A stretch of DNA of 64,000 nucleotides from Mycolicibacterium tokaiense (GTDB taxonomy: Bacteria; Actinomycetota; Actinomycetes; Mycobacteriales; Mycobacteriaceae): contig NZ_AP022600.1 in NCBI RefSeq assembly GCF_010725885.1, forward strand, positions 4,154,001-4,218,000. The letters run 5' to 3'. The number at the start of each line of letters is the position of its first letter. The stretch's first letter is position 1. The notes below the pieces were generated by a model, which saw only the letters and a list, made by a program, of their open reading frames with translations, searched no databases and was not told the DNA's origin. This document shows positions 38,270 through 46,326 of this stretch, piece by piece. A program made the position numbers and the translations under genes.

Positions 38270-39453
38270 CCGCCACCATCGCACTGTCCCTGGAGCTCCC
38301 GATCGACGGCGAACTGCGCCGACACACAGTCGGTGCGCCTCGGGCGTGGACACACCCCGACGCGCCGATCACCTCCCGGATCGCTTATGCCGCAGCACAT
38401 GTCATCCCGCGTCCGCTGGCCGACAACACCCCCGGGGTGCCGGCCGACCTGGATTGGGACACCACCATGGCCTACCGCCACGAGTTGTGGTCCTACGGTC
38501 TGGGCGTGGCCGAGGCCATGGACACCGCCCAGCGCGGCATGGGACTGGACTGGGCCGCCACCCGGGAACTGATCCGGCGCTCCGGTCGGGAGGCCGCAGG
38601 CACCGGTGGCCGACTGGCTTGCGGCGCGGGCACCGATCAGCTGAACCCGGCCGACGTCCCCTCCGGGGCGCGGGGACTGTCGGTGATCACCGACGCGTAC
38701 CGCGAACAGATCGCCGTGGTGCGCGACGCCGGTGCCCGGGTGATCATCATGGCCTCCCGGACGCTGGCCGCAGTCGCCACCTCACCCGCGGACTACCTGC
38801 GCGTGTACGGCGACCTGTTGACCGACGCGGACCAGCCGGTGATCCTGCACTGGCTGGGCGACATGTTCGATCCCGCGCTGCGCGGCTACTGGGGTGACGC
38901 TGACATCGACGCCGCTACAACCACTTTCCGACAACTGATCGGCGAACACGCCGACAAGGTGGACGGCGTCAAGGTCTCGCTGTTGGATGCCGCCCACGAG
39001 ATAGCCCTGCGGCGGGCCCTGCCCGCCGGGGTCCGGCTCTACACCGGTGACGACTTCAACTACCCGGAGCTCATCCTCGGTGACGAGCAGGGGTACTCCG
39101 ATGCGCTGCTGGGCATCTTCGCCGCGATCTACCCCGCGGCGTCGACGGCGCTGCAGCACCTGGATGCCGGCGATCCCGCCACCGCACGCGACATCCTGGA
39201 TTCCACGCAGGCGCTGGGGCGTCACATCTTCACCGCGCCGACATCGTTCTACAAGACCGGTGTCGCGTTCCTGGCCTGGCTGAACGGGCACCAGCCAGGG
39301 TTCTCCATGGTCGGCGGGCTCAGCAGTGGGCGGTCGGTGCAGCATCTGGTCCAGGCGTTCGTGCTCGCCGACCGGGCCGGGCTGTTGACCGATCCCGAAC
39401 TGGCCGTGGCGCGGATGCGCGCATTCCTCACCGTGAACGGAGTGCACACGTGA
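38266..39453 (+). CDS. DUF993-family protein (dihydrodipicolinate synthase-like TIM barrel)
   Basis: 395 residues from GTG 38266, overlapping the oxidoreductase stop. Recognisable as DUF993: DWDTTMAYRHELWSYGLGVAEAMDTAQRGMGLDW, CGAGTDQL, PVILHWLGDMFDPALRGYWG (block around 38830-38895), KVSLLDAAHE with a Lys placed as the Schiff-base Lys of class I aldolases, and YTGDDFNYPELI. A lyase/aldolase role on a sugar-derived substrate is an inference. No reaction is established as far as I know. Confidence 0.8.
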   Translation: MTATIALSLELPIDGELRRHTVGAPRAWTHPDAPITSRIAYAAAHVIPRPLADNTPGVPADLDWDTTMAYRHELWSYGLGVAEAMDTAQRGMGLDWAATRELIRRSGREAAGTGGRLACGAGTDQLNPADVPSGARGLSVITDAYREQIAVVRDAGARVIIMASRTLAAVATSPADYLRVYGDLLTDADQPVILHWLGDMFDPALRGYWGDADIDAATTTFRQLIGEHADKVDGVKVSLLDAAHEIALRRALPAGVRLYTGDDFNYPELILGDEQGYSDALLGIFAAIYPAASTALQHLDAGDPATARDILDSTQALGRHIFTAPTSFYKTGVAFLAWLNGHQPGFSMVGGLSSGRSVQHLVQAFVLADRAGLLTDPELAVARMRAFLTVNGVHT

Positions 39454-40280
39454 GCGAGTTCTCGCGGTTGTCGTTGAACACGATGACGACCAAGACCCTC
39501 ACCCTGCGGCAGGCGGTGCAGGCCTGTGCCGCCGCGGGGCTGCCTGCCATCGGGGTCTGGCGCGACCGGGTCGCCGAAGCCGGTCTGGACGCGGCCGACA
39601 AGCTGATCCGCGATCATGGGCTGCGCGTCTCCTCGTTGTGTCGAGGGGGCTTCCTGACCGGCGTTGCGGATGGCGCGGCCGCGCTGGACGACAACCGGCG
39701 CGCCATCGACGAGGCCGCCACTCTGGGAGCTCCGGAGCTGGTGATGGTGGTCGGCGGCGTCGTGGACCGCGATCTGCCCGGCGCCCGTGCCCGGGTGGCC
39801 GACCGGCTGGCCGAGCTGGTGCCGTATGCGGCCGCCCGCGACGTGCGGCTGGCGCTGGAACCCCTGCACCCGATGTTCTGCGCCGATCGGGCGGTGATCT
39901 CCACCCTGCGCCAGGCGCTGGACCTGGCGGCACCGTATCCCGCCGCCACCGTCGGCGTCGTCGTGGACACCTTCCACGTGTGGTGGGATCCCGACCTGGC
40001 CGAACAGGTTGCCGAAGCGGGCGCCCAAGGCCGCATCAGCTCCTATCAGGTGTGCGACTGGCTGGTTCCGATGGCCGCCGACCCGCTGTTGTCGCGCGGG
40101 ATGATGGGCGACGGGGTGATCGATTTCGGTGCTGTGACCGCCCTGGTGGACGCCGCGGGCTACCGCGGGGACATCGAGGTCGAAATCTTCAACGAGGCGG
40201 TGTGGGCCACCGACGGCGCCATGGTGATCAACACGATGAAGCAGCGCTACCGCGACCTGGTGTTGCCCGCGTTGTCCTAG
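39450..40280 (+). CDS. Sugar phosphate isomerase/epimerase family TIM barrel (AP endonuclease family 2 fold)
   Basis: 276 residues, GTG overlapping the DUF993 stop. Xylose-isomerase-like barrel: SLNTMTTKTLTLRQAVQACAAAGLPAIGVWRD, LALEPLHPMFC with a metal-binding Glu, VVDTFHVWWDP (Asp-x-x-His), and IEVEIFNEAVW with the last Glu. Likely isomerises or epimerises the sugar handled by the two preceding enzymes. Convergent with the crotonase gene, 3 bp apart. Confidence 0.85.
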   Translation: MSEFSRLSLNTMTTKTLTLRQAVQACAAAGLPAIGVWRDRVAEAGLDAADKLIRDHGLRVSSLCRGGFLTGVADGAAALDDNRRAIDEAATLGAPELVMVVGGVVDRDLPGARARVADRLAELVPYAAARDVRLALEPLHPMFCADRAVISTLRQALDLAAPYPAATVGVVVDTFHVWWDPDLAEQVAEAGAQGRISSYQVCDWLVPMAADPLLSRGMMGDGVIDFGAVTALVDAAGYRGDIEVEIFNEAVWATDGAMVINTMKQRYRDLVLPALS

Positions 40281-40283
40281 GGG

Positions 40284-41036
40284 CTACCGCACCTGGCTGC
40301 GACCGCGTTCGATGACGGACGCGCGGCTGGTGGCGATGTCGTCACCGGAGGTCGAGCGCATCCAGGCCCGGGCGGCTTCCGCCTCCAGCCACAGTGCGCC
40401 GTCGGTGTATGCGCCGTCGATGCGGTGATAGGACTCCAGCAGCGCACGCACCGCCTTCTGGTTGTTGCCGACGATCGACGCGGCCACCGCGCGGGCCGCG
40501 CCCAGCAGCTGATCGTGGGGCACCACCTCGGTGACCAGGCCTGCCCGCAGTGCGTCGGCCGCCGACAGGTAGTCACCGGTCAGGCTCATCCGCCGGGCCA
40601 GCCCCACGCCCACCTTCTGCGGCAACCGCACGCTCAGGCCCCAGGTCGGCAGCAGGCCCACCCGGGCGTGGGTGTCCGCGAAACGCGCCTGCTCCGAGGC
40701 GATCAGGATGTCGCAGTACAGGGCCAGTTCCAGACCGCCGGTGACGGCGGCGCCGTTGATGGCACCGATGACGGGCTTGGCCATCGCAGGCCACTTGGGC
40801 GAGATGTCCGGTAGCTCGGTGGTGTCGCCGAGTTCCTTGAGATCCAACCCCGCGCAGAACACCGGGTCGGCGCCGGTCACGATCACGACATCCACGGCGT
40901 CGTCGGCCTCGGCGTCGGCCAGTGCGGCGAAGAACTCGCGCCGCAACTGTGCCGAGAGCGCGTTACGCGCCTGCGGGCGGTTCAGTGTCAGAGTGCGAAT
41001 GCGGTCCTCGGTGTCGATCAGCAGCACGTCGCTCAT
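40284..41036 (-). CDS. echA16: Enoyl-CoA hydratase/isomerase family protein lacking the usual catalytic glutamates
   Basis: 250 residues. Crotonase fold with both oxyanion-hole regions intact (FCAGLDLKEL; NGAAVTGGLELALYCD). At the positions of the two hydratase glutamates (PEI and MEM in classical enzymes) it has His123 (ADTHARVG) and Arg149 (LARRMSLTG). So a normal hydratase reaction is doubtful; another crotonase chemistry or acyl-CoA binding is possible. Gene symbol from position and resemblance to Rv2831, tentative. Confidence 0.8.
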   Translation of the reverse strand: MSDVLLIDTEDRIRTLTLNRPQARNALSAQLRREFFAALADAEADDAVDVVIVTGADPVFCAGLDLKELGDTTELPDISPKWPAMAKPVIGAINGAAVTGGLELALYCDILIASEQARFADTHARVGLLPTWGLSVRLPQKVGVGLARRMSLTGDYLSAADALRAGLVTEVVPHDQLLGAARAVAASIVGNNQKAVRALLESYHRIDGAYTDGALWLEAEAARAWMRSTSGDDIATSRASVIERGRSQVR

Positions 41037-41067
41037 CGCTTCACCGTAGCGGGGCCGTTTTCGCGCC

Positions 41068-41073
41068 TATCGT
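41068..41073 (+). promoter_or_regulatory. -10 element (TATCGT) of the DUF2277 gene
   Basis: TATCGT, six bases (GGAGGC), then ATG 41080. The geometry is leaderless; the GGAGG inside the spacer may be coincidental. Confidence 0.4.
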
Positions 41074-41079
41074 GGAGGC

Positions 41080-41352
41080 ATGTGCCGGAACATCACCGAG
41101 CTCCGCGGGCTCGATCCCGCAGCCACGCCCGAAGAGATCGAGGCGGCGGCGCGCCAGTACGTCCGCAAGGTCAGCGGCATCACGCGCCCTAACGAGGCCA
41201 CGGCCGAGGCCTTCGAGACCGCCGTGAACGAGGTCGCCGCCACCACCGCACGGCTGCTGGGTGCGCTGCCGCCGCGCCGTCAGCCTCCCAAGACCGTGCC
41301 GCCGCTGCGCCGCCCCGAGGTCAGGGCGCGCATCGCCGACCGCATCAGATGA
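41080..41352 (+). CDS. DUF2277 family small protein
   Basis: 90 residues starting MCRNITELRGLDPAATPEEI, with AARQYVRKVSGITRPNEA and EAFETAVNEVAATTARLL: the DUF2277 signature. Small, soluble, Arg-rich tail. Function unknown. Its stop overlaps the ATG of the DUF1802 gene, so the two are coupled. Confidence 0.8.
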   Translation: MCRNITELRGLDPAATPEEIEAAARQYVRKVSGITRPNEATAEAFETAVNEVAATTARLLGALPPRRQPPKTVPPLRRPEVRARIADRIR

Positions 41353-41894
41353 CCGCCGCGCTCAAGGAGTGGTCGGCCGCTGTCCATGCGATGCTCGACG
41401 GTCGCCAGCGGGTGCTGCTCCGCAAGGGCGGCATCGGTGAGAAACGCTTCGAGGTGGCCGCACCGGAGTTCCTGTTGTTCCCCACCGTCGCGCACAGTCA
41501 CGCCGAACGGGTCCGGCCCGAGCACCACGATCTGCTCGAACCCGCGCGTCCGGACAGCACCGACACCGAGGTGACCCTGCGGGCCGCAGCCCGCGTCGCG
41601 GCCGCCGTCGCCGTCAACCGCGTCGAAGGGCTTGCCGACATCGGCGACCTCCACATCTGGACCGAGGCCTCGGTCCAGGCGGACCGGCTGGACTTCCGTC
41701 CCAAGCACCGACTGACAGTTCTTGTGGTGCAGGTCTTTCCACTCATCGAACCGGTCCGGCTACCGCGGTTGCCCGAATACCGCGGGTGCACCAGCTGGGT
41801 GCAGGTTCCGTCGGCGCCGCAGTTGGGCGCAGCGGTACACGACGACGCCGCCACCGCGGACGTGATCCGGAGGGTGAGCGCCGCGGTGGCCTGA
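41349..41894 (+). CDS. DUF1802 family protein
   Basis: 181 residues starting with ALKEWSAAVHAMLDGRQRVLLRKGGIGEKRFEV (block at 41355-41453) and FLLFPTVAHSHAERVRPEH, typical of DUF1802. Soluble, no motif pointing to a reaction. Couples by ATGA to the DUF2277 gene. Its end is 44 bp before the ThDP enzyme gene, but nothing ties it to that biosynthetic locus. Confidence 0.75.
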   Translation: MTAALKEWSAAVHAMLDGRQRVLLRKGGIGEKRFEVAAPEFLLFPTVAHSHAERVRPEHHDLLEPARPDSTDTEVTLRAAARVAAAVAVNRVEGLADIGDLHIWTEASVQADRLDFRPKHRLTVLVVQVFPLIEPVRLPRLPEYRGCTSWVQVPSAPQLGAAVHDDAATADVIRRVSAAVA

Positions 41895-41938
41895 ACCACA
41901 AACCGAATACTTTTGACGCCCCTTGCGTAAATACCTGT

Positions 41939-43528
41939 GTGATCATCGATTACCTCGCCTCGATCGGCGTCCGACACGTATTCGGTGTCGGCGGCGCGAA
42001 CATCGAGGATCTCTACGACGCGGCACACCACCGCGCTGACGTCACCGCCGTCCTGGCCAAGCACGAGTTCTCCGCTGCGGCGATGGCCGACGGGTACAGC
42101 CGCTCCGGCGCCGGACTCGGCGTGGTGATGGCGACCTCGGGCGGGGGGTCGCTGAATCTGGTTGCCGGGCTCGGGGAGTCGCTGGCCAGCCGAATCCCCG
42201 TCCTGGCTCTGGTGGGTCAACCGCCCAGCACCGGGGACGGTCGCGGCAGCTTCCAGGACACCAGCGGACTCAACGGCTCGCTGGACGCGCATGCCCTCTT
42301 CTCGGCGGTCTCTCTGCACTGTGAACGCGTCGTCGACCCCGCCGATACATTGGCCGCTCTGGCACGTGCCGTCAGTGCGGCACGCACCGGTGGCCCCGCC
42401 GTTGTGCTCCTGCCCAAAGACATTCAGCAGACCCGCGCCGCATCCGGTACGCCGGCACCCCTGCCCGCGGTCCGATCGGGATCGGTTGACCTGCCTGATC
42501 TGGCCCGCGACCTCGGCGCGGCGTCCGGGGCCGTGACGATCCTCGCCGGCGCGCAGGTATGCCGCGACGACGCCCGGGCCGAGTTGGAACAGCTGCGCCT
42601 GGCACTGGGTGCACAGCTGGCCACGGAGCCCGACGCCAAGGACGCCGCGGGCACCGCGACGCTGGGCGTCACGGGTGTCATGGGGCATCCGTCGGTGCCC
42701 GACGCGGTGCGCCGCAGCGGGCTGTGCCTGCTGGTCGGGGCACCCCTGGCGGCCACAGCCCGCGCGGGGCTCGAGGACGCGCTGGCTCAGGTGCCCACCC
42801 TGTCGATCGGTGCTCAGATGCCGTATGTCCCGGCCGACCACACCCCCGCGCACGATTTGCGCACCGCATTGCGGGGGATCACATCGCTTCTGCCGCAGCC
42901 AGTTCCGGCCCCCGCCCCGCGCGCCGCGCCGCGCCGGCTTCGCACGCCCGCCCACCGGGGACCCGGGATCCGGTATCGGCAGGCGATGCGCGCATTGGAC
43001 GAGGCGCTGCCCGACGGAGTGGACGTCGTGGTCGATGCGGGCAACACCGGCGCCGCGGCCGTCCACGACCTGCCGGTCCGCAGGGACGGGCGGTTCGTGC
43101 TGGCGCTCGGGATGGGCGGCATGGGATACAGCTTCGGAGCGGCGGTCGGTCACGCGTTCGGCCGGGGGCGGCGCACTGTGGTGATCGCCGGCGACGGGTC
43201 GTTCTTCATGCACGGCAGTGAGATCCACACCGCCCGCGAATACGGATTGCCGATCACCTTCGTCCTGCTGAACAACAACGCGCACGCCATGTGCGTCACC
43301 CGCGAGCAACTCTTCTTCCCGGATGACTACAGCTACAACCGGTTCCGGCCGAGTCATCTGGGCGCAGGCCTGGCAGCGATGTTCCCCGGGCTGCCCTCGG
43401 TCGACGTCTCCGAGATGGACCGGCTACCAGCTGCGCTCGCCGCGGCGCTGGCCGTGGACGGGCCAGCGGTGGTGAGCATCGAATGCTCCGCCGACGAGAT
43501 CCCGCCGTTCGCCCCCTTCATCATCTGA
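41939..43528 (+). CDS. Thiamine diphosphate-dependent enzyme (acetolactate synthase/decarboxylase fold)
   Basis: 529 residues from GTG 41939. Pyr domain with catalytic Glu43 in AKHEFSAAAMADGY; central domain; PP domain with the ThDP motif GDGSFFMHGSEI (418 on) and NNN 26 residues later; C-terminus EIPPFAPF. Family reactions are 2-keto acid decarboxylation or carboligation to acyloins. The upstream 44 bp is AT-richer; the start is uncertain because no Shine-Dalgarno is visible and the N-terminus is short by a few residues. First gene of a four-gene biosynthetic operon. Confidence 0.85.
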   Translation: MIIDYLASIGVRHVFGVGGANIEDLYDAAHHRADVTAVLAKHEFSAAAMADGYSRSGAGLGVVMATSGGGSLNLVAGLGESLASRIPVLALVGQPPSTGDGRGSFQDTSGLNGSLDAHALFSAVSLHCERVVDPADTLAALARAVSAARTGGPAVVLLPKDIQQTRAASGTPAPLPAVRSGSVDLPDLARDLGAASGAVTILAGAQVCRDDARAELEQLRLALGAQLATEPDAKDAAGTATLGVTGVMGHPSVPDAVRRSGLCLLVGAPLAATARAGLEDALAQVPTLSIGAQMPYVPADHTPAHDLRTALRGITSLLPQPVPAPAPRAAPRRLRTPAHRGPGIRYRQAMRALDEALPDGVDVVVDAGNTGAAAVHDLPVRRDGRFVLALGMGGMGYSFGAAVGHAFGRGRRTVVIAGDGSFFMHGSEIHTAREYGLPITFVLLNNNAHAMCVTREQLFFPDDYSYNRFRPSHLGAGLAAMFPGLPSVDVSEMDRLPAALAAALAVDGPAVVSIECSADEIPPFAPFII

Positions 43529-43569
43529 ACCACCACCACTGCAACACATCCGACACACCGAGGAGATCC

Positions 43570-44223
43570 ATGACCACGTCACTGCCTGCGCTCGAGGACA
43601 TCACCGGGCCACTGGAGGGCGTCACCAGAATCGAGACCAGCTCACGCTTGCAGGCCACCCCGGTCATCATGGAGATGATGCGTTCGGTCTATCCGCACGA
43701 TCAGGTGTTCGGCCAGTACTGCACCGTCAACGAATACATCGACTGCCCACCTGACGAGCTCTTCGCCTACCTCTCCGACACCCGCAGTCTCGAAGAGTGG
43801 ACCTACAGCCTGCGGGGTTTCACTCCGGTGGATTCCTCGGGCCTGTGGCTGGCCTATGACCGCCTGGGCGAAGAGACCGCAATCTACACCCGCACCGTCG
43901 CCAACGCCGACGCCCGCACGGTGGACTACCACTGTGCATGGGACCAGGGTGAGCACCTCTGGATGATCTACCTGATGCGGGTGGTCGACGCCCAGACGGT
44001 GTTGAACAAGCCCGGCTCGGTGGTGCTGTGGACCAACTGCCGCCACCCGTTCTACAACCACAACCCCTACCCGGAGACCGCCCCCGAGGGCCGTCCCGTC
44101 TGGGTCGGCGACTTCTGGGACATGTTCGGTCCCGGCCATCAGCTCGAGATGCAGAACCTGAAGGCCATCGCGGAGTACCGCCACCACAACGGCCTGCCCA
44201 TCACCCCCGACTGGATGAAGTGA
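43570..44223 (+). CDS. SRPBCC (START/polyketide cyclase-like) superfamily protein
   Basis: 217 residues from ATG 43570, AGGAG four bases upstream. A central YIDCPPDELFAYLSDTRSLEEWTYSLRGF stretch (block 43738-43824) is the first strand-helix part of a SRPBCC hydrophobic-cavity fold. C-terminal extension with HPFYNHNPYPE and FWDMFGPGHQLEMQNLKAIAEY is unusual. In biosynthetic loci such proteins act as cyclases, aromatases or ligand chaperones. Assignment moderate; role inferred from neighbours. Confidence 0.65.
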   Translation: MTTSLPALEDITGPLEGVTRIETSSRLQATPVIMEMMRSVYPHDQVFGQYCTVNEYIDCPPDELFAYLSDTRSLEEWTYSLRGFTPVDSSGLWLAYDRLGEETAIYTRTVANADARTVDYHCAWDQGEHLWMIYLMRVVDAQTVLNKPGSVVLWTNCRHPFYNHNPYPETAPEGRPVWVGDFWDMFGPGHQLEMQNLKAIAEYRHHNGLPITPDWMK

Positions 44224-44231
44224 GGACCCCG

Positions 44232-45245
44232 ATGAACACCGTGAGCCTGGTCGATGTGTCGACCTACCTGCCCCGAAACCGGGTCCCGGCAGACTATTAC
44301 GCGCACTTCGCCGGCACCGACGACCTCCGGGAGAACCTGATGTTCCGGGCACCGGAATATCGTCACCACGCCGCCCCGGATCAGACCAACACCGACATGG
44401 TGGCCCGGGCCTGCGCCGGTCTGGTGTCACGCCACGGCTCAGACGTGCTCGCCGACGTCGACATCCTGCTCACCCACTCGCAGCTGCCGGACCTTCCGAT
44501 CATGGGCGCGGGCGGCGAGATCGCCCACCGGCTCGGCATGAACCCCGAATGGATCATCGATGTCCACAACGGCGGTTGCGCCTCTTTCGTCCTGATGCTC
44601 AAGCTCGCCCGTCAGATGCTGGCCGCCGGTGCCGGCCGCACCGCCCTGATCGCCGTCTCACAGACCTGCGCGGGCAAGGTCTTCGACCAGACCGAGGTCC
44701 GCACCAAAGCGCAGTCGTCGGTTCCCGGCGACGGCGCCGCGGTGGGGCTCCTCGAGGTGTCCGACCGCTCACCCATCCTGGACGTGGAGTGCCGCTACTA
44801 CGGCGAGCACGCCGGTGACATGACGCTGGCCGCTGACCCGCCCCGGCAGTGGTGGCAGGCGGGCACCGGGCAGGGATACGTCAGTTTCACCGAAGCCAAG
44901 ATCACCCAGGTGCTGGCCCGGGGCAACAGATTGGTTCCCGAGGTGGCTTCGGCGGTCTGCGACCGCATCGGCGTCAAGTCGAGGGACCTCGATCTGCTCG
45001 TCACCAATCAGCCGAACCGGGTGTTCCTGCGAAACTGGAACGAGGCTCTGGAGGTGCCGCGGGAGCGTCACCGCGACACGTTCCACCAGTGCGGCAACCT
45101 CTTCGGCGTCGGGATCCCGGTCAACTTCGAGGCCGCCATCAACGACGGTCAGGTCACCGCCGGTGACACCGTGATGATGGCGGGCTTCGCCCACGCCGGT
45201 GACTTCGCCGGGGCGGCCGCCGTCCGCTGGGGAGGCCGGCCATGA
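44232..45245 (+). CDS. Ketoacyl-ACP synthase III-like protein with altered active site
   Basis: 337 residues from ATG 44232. Thiolase fold of the FabH type: nucleophile Cys116 in VHNGGCASFVLML, GDGAAVGLLE in the middle, and Asn289 in HQCGNLFGVGIP equivalent to the FabH Asn. The FabH His (PHQAN motif) is replaced: here TNQPN gives Asn259. Loss of this His occurs in KAS III-like acyltransferases (CerJ/DpsC group), so acyl transfer or non-decarboxylative condensation is plausible. Overlaps the aminotransferase start. Confidence 0.82.
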   Translation: MNTVSLVDVSTYLPRNRVPADYYAHFAGTDDLRENLMFRAPEYRHHAAPDQTNTDMVARACAGLVSRHGSDVLADVDILLTHSQLPDLPIMGAGGEIAHRLGMNPEWIIDVHNGGCASFVLMLKLARQMLAAGAGRTALIAVSQTCAGKVFDQTEVRTKAQSSVPGDGAAVGLLEVSDRSPILDVECRYYGEHAGDMTLAADPPRQWWQAGTGQGYVSFTEAKITQVLARGNRLVPEVASAVCDRIGVKSRDLDLLVTNQPNRVFLRNWNEALEVPRERHRDTFHQCGNLFGVGIPVNFEAAINDGQVTAGDTVMMAGFAHAGDFAGAAAVRWGGRP

Positions 45246-46273
45246 CCGGGGCGCTGCGCCTCGACCTCGGCCAGGACGAGCAGCCCATGCCTGTCGACCC
45301 GACGGCGTTGTCGCTCAACGAGAATCCGTTCCCGCCGTTGCCCAGTGTGCGCGAGGCGATCGACAACGCCGTGCGGGCTGCCAACCGTTATCCGGAGTTC
45401 CTGCCCGAGCGCCTCCGGCGGGTGATCGGGTCCCACATCGGCGTCGACGCGGGGCAGGTGGTGATCGGCGCCGGTGCGACGGGCGTGGCGATGCAGGTGC
45501 TCTCCGCAGTCACCAGCCCGGGTGATCAGATCGTGCTGAGCACACCGACGTTCGACGGCTATCCGATCCTGGCGAGGATGGCCCGCCTGAGCCCCGTGGT
45601 CATTTCCCTCGACCGGCGCGGACACCACGATCTGGACGCCATGGCCGACGCGGCCGCCGGCGCCAGGGTGGTGGTGCTGTGCCGGCCGCACAATCCCACC
45701 GGCACCCTCGAAACGCCCGCCGACGTCCACCGCTTTCTGCTGCGGGTGCCCGCGGAGACCGTCGTGCTGATCGACGAGGCCTACATCGAGTTCGTGGCGC
45801 GGCAGCTGCGCCTGGACACCCGGGTGATCATCGCACAGTTCCCGAACGTGGTTGTGGTGCGCACCTTCTCGAAGGCCTACGGGCTGGCCGGGATCCGGGT
45901 GGGATACGGCTTCTGCGCACCGGAGCTGGCCCGCACACTCTGGGCGATGCAGATGCCGTTCGGGACCGCCAGCACCGGGGTGGCCGCGGTCACGGCGTCC
46001 TACGCGGCCGAGGACCAGCTGCGGCGCCGGGTGGCTGCGGTGTCCGCCGAGCGGAACTTCCTGCGCTCGCAGCTCAGCAATCTGGGAGTCGTCAGCACCA
46101 GTTCACACGCCAACTTCCTCTACCTGCCCCGGCGCGACATACCGTGGCCAGAGGTCTTCGCCGACAGCGGACTGCGGGTGCGGTCCTACGGCGACGGTGG
46201 GGTCCGGATCACCGTCGGTGAGCGCACGTCCAGCCGCGCTGTGCTGCGGGCGGTGCGAGCAGTTGCGCAGTAG
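45242..46273 (+). CDS. HisC-like PLP-dependent aminotransferase (class I/II)
   Basis: 343 residues, ATG overlapping the KAS III stop (ATGA). PLP Lys211 in FSKAYGLAGIRVGYGF, NPTGT at 151-155, DEAYIEF with the pyridine-binding Asp178. It resembles histidinol-phosphate aminotransferase, but there are no other his genes here; position in the biosynthetic operon suggests amination of a ketone or aldehyde intermediate. Ends 7 bp before a strong terminator stem. Confidence 0.85.
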   Translation: MTGALRLDLGQDEQPMPVDPTALSLNENPFPPLPSVREAIDNAVRAANRYPEFLPERLRRVIGSHIGVDAGQVVIGAGATGVAMQVLSAVTSPGDQIVLSTPTFDGYPILARMARLSPVVISLDRRGHHDLDAMADAAAGARVVVLCRPHNPTGTLETPADVHRFLLRVPAETVVLIDEAYIEFVARQLRLDTRVIIAQFPNVVVVRTFSKAYGLAGIRVGYGFCAPELARTLWAMQMPFGTASTGVAAVTASYAAEDQLRRRVAAVSAERNFLRSQLSNLGVVSTSSHANFLYLPRRDIPWPEVFADSGLRVRSYGDGGVRITVGERTSSRAVLRAVRAVAQ

Positions 46274-46280
46274 CGCGGAC

Positions 46281-46320
46281 AACACGAGGGAGGCACCGGT
46301 TTCGGTGCCTCCCTCGTGTT
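46281..46320. terminator. Strong bidirectional terminator between the two halves of the biosynthetic locus
   Basis: Perfect 18-bp stem (46281-46298 with 46303-46320) and GTTT loop; the arm AACACGAGGGAGGCACCG pairs fully with its partner. On the plus strand it is followed by TGTTGTG. It separates the convergent aminotransferase and O-methyltransferase genes. Confidence 0.85.
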
Positions 46321-46326
46321 GTTGTG

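Noticed and set aside
45242..46273. Histidine biosynthesis gene hisC
   Set aside because: Family resemblance is real, but no his genes adjoin and it overlaps the KAS III gene of a biosynthetic operon.
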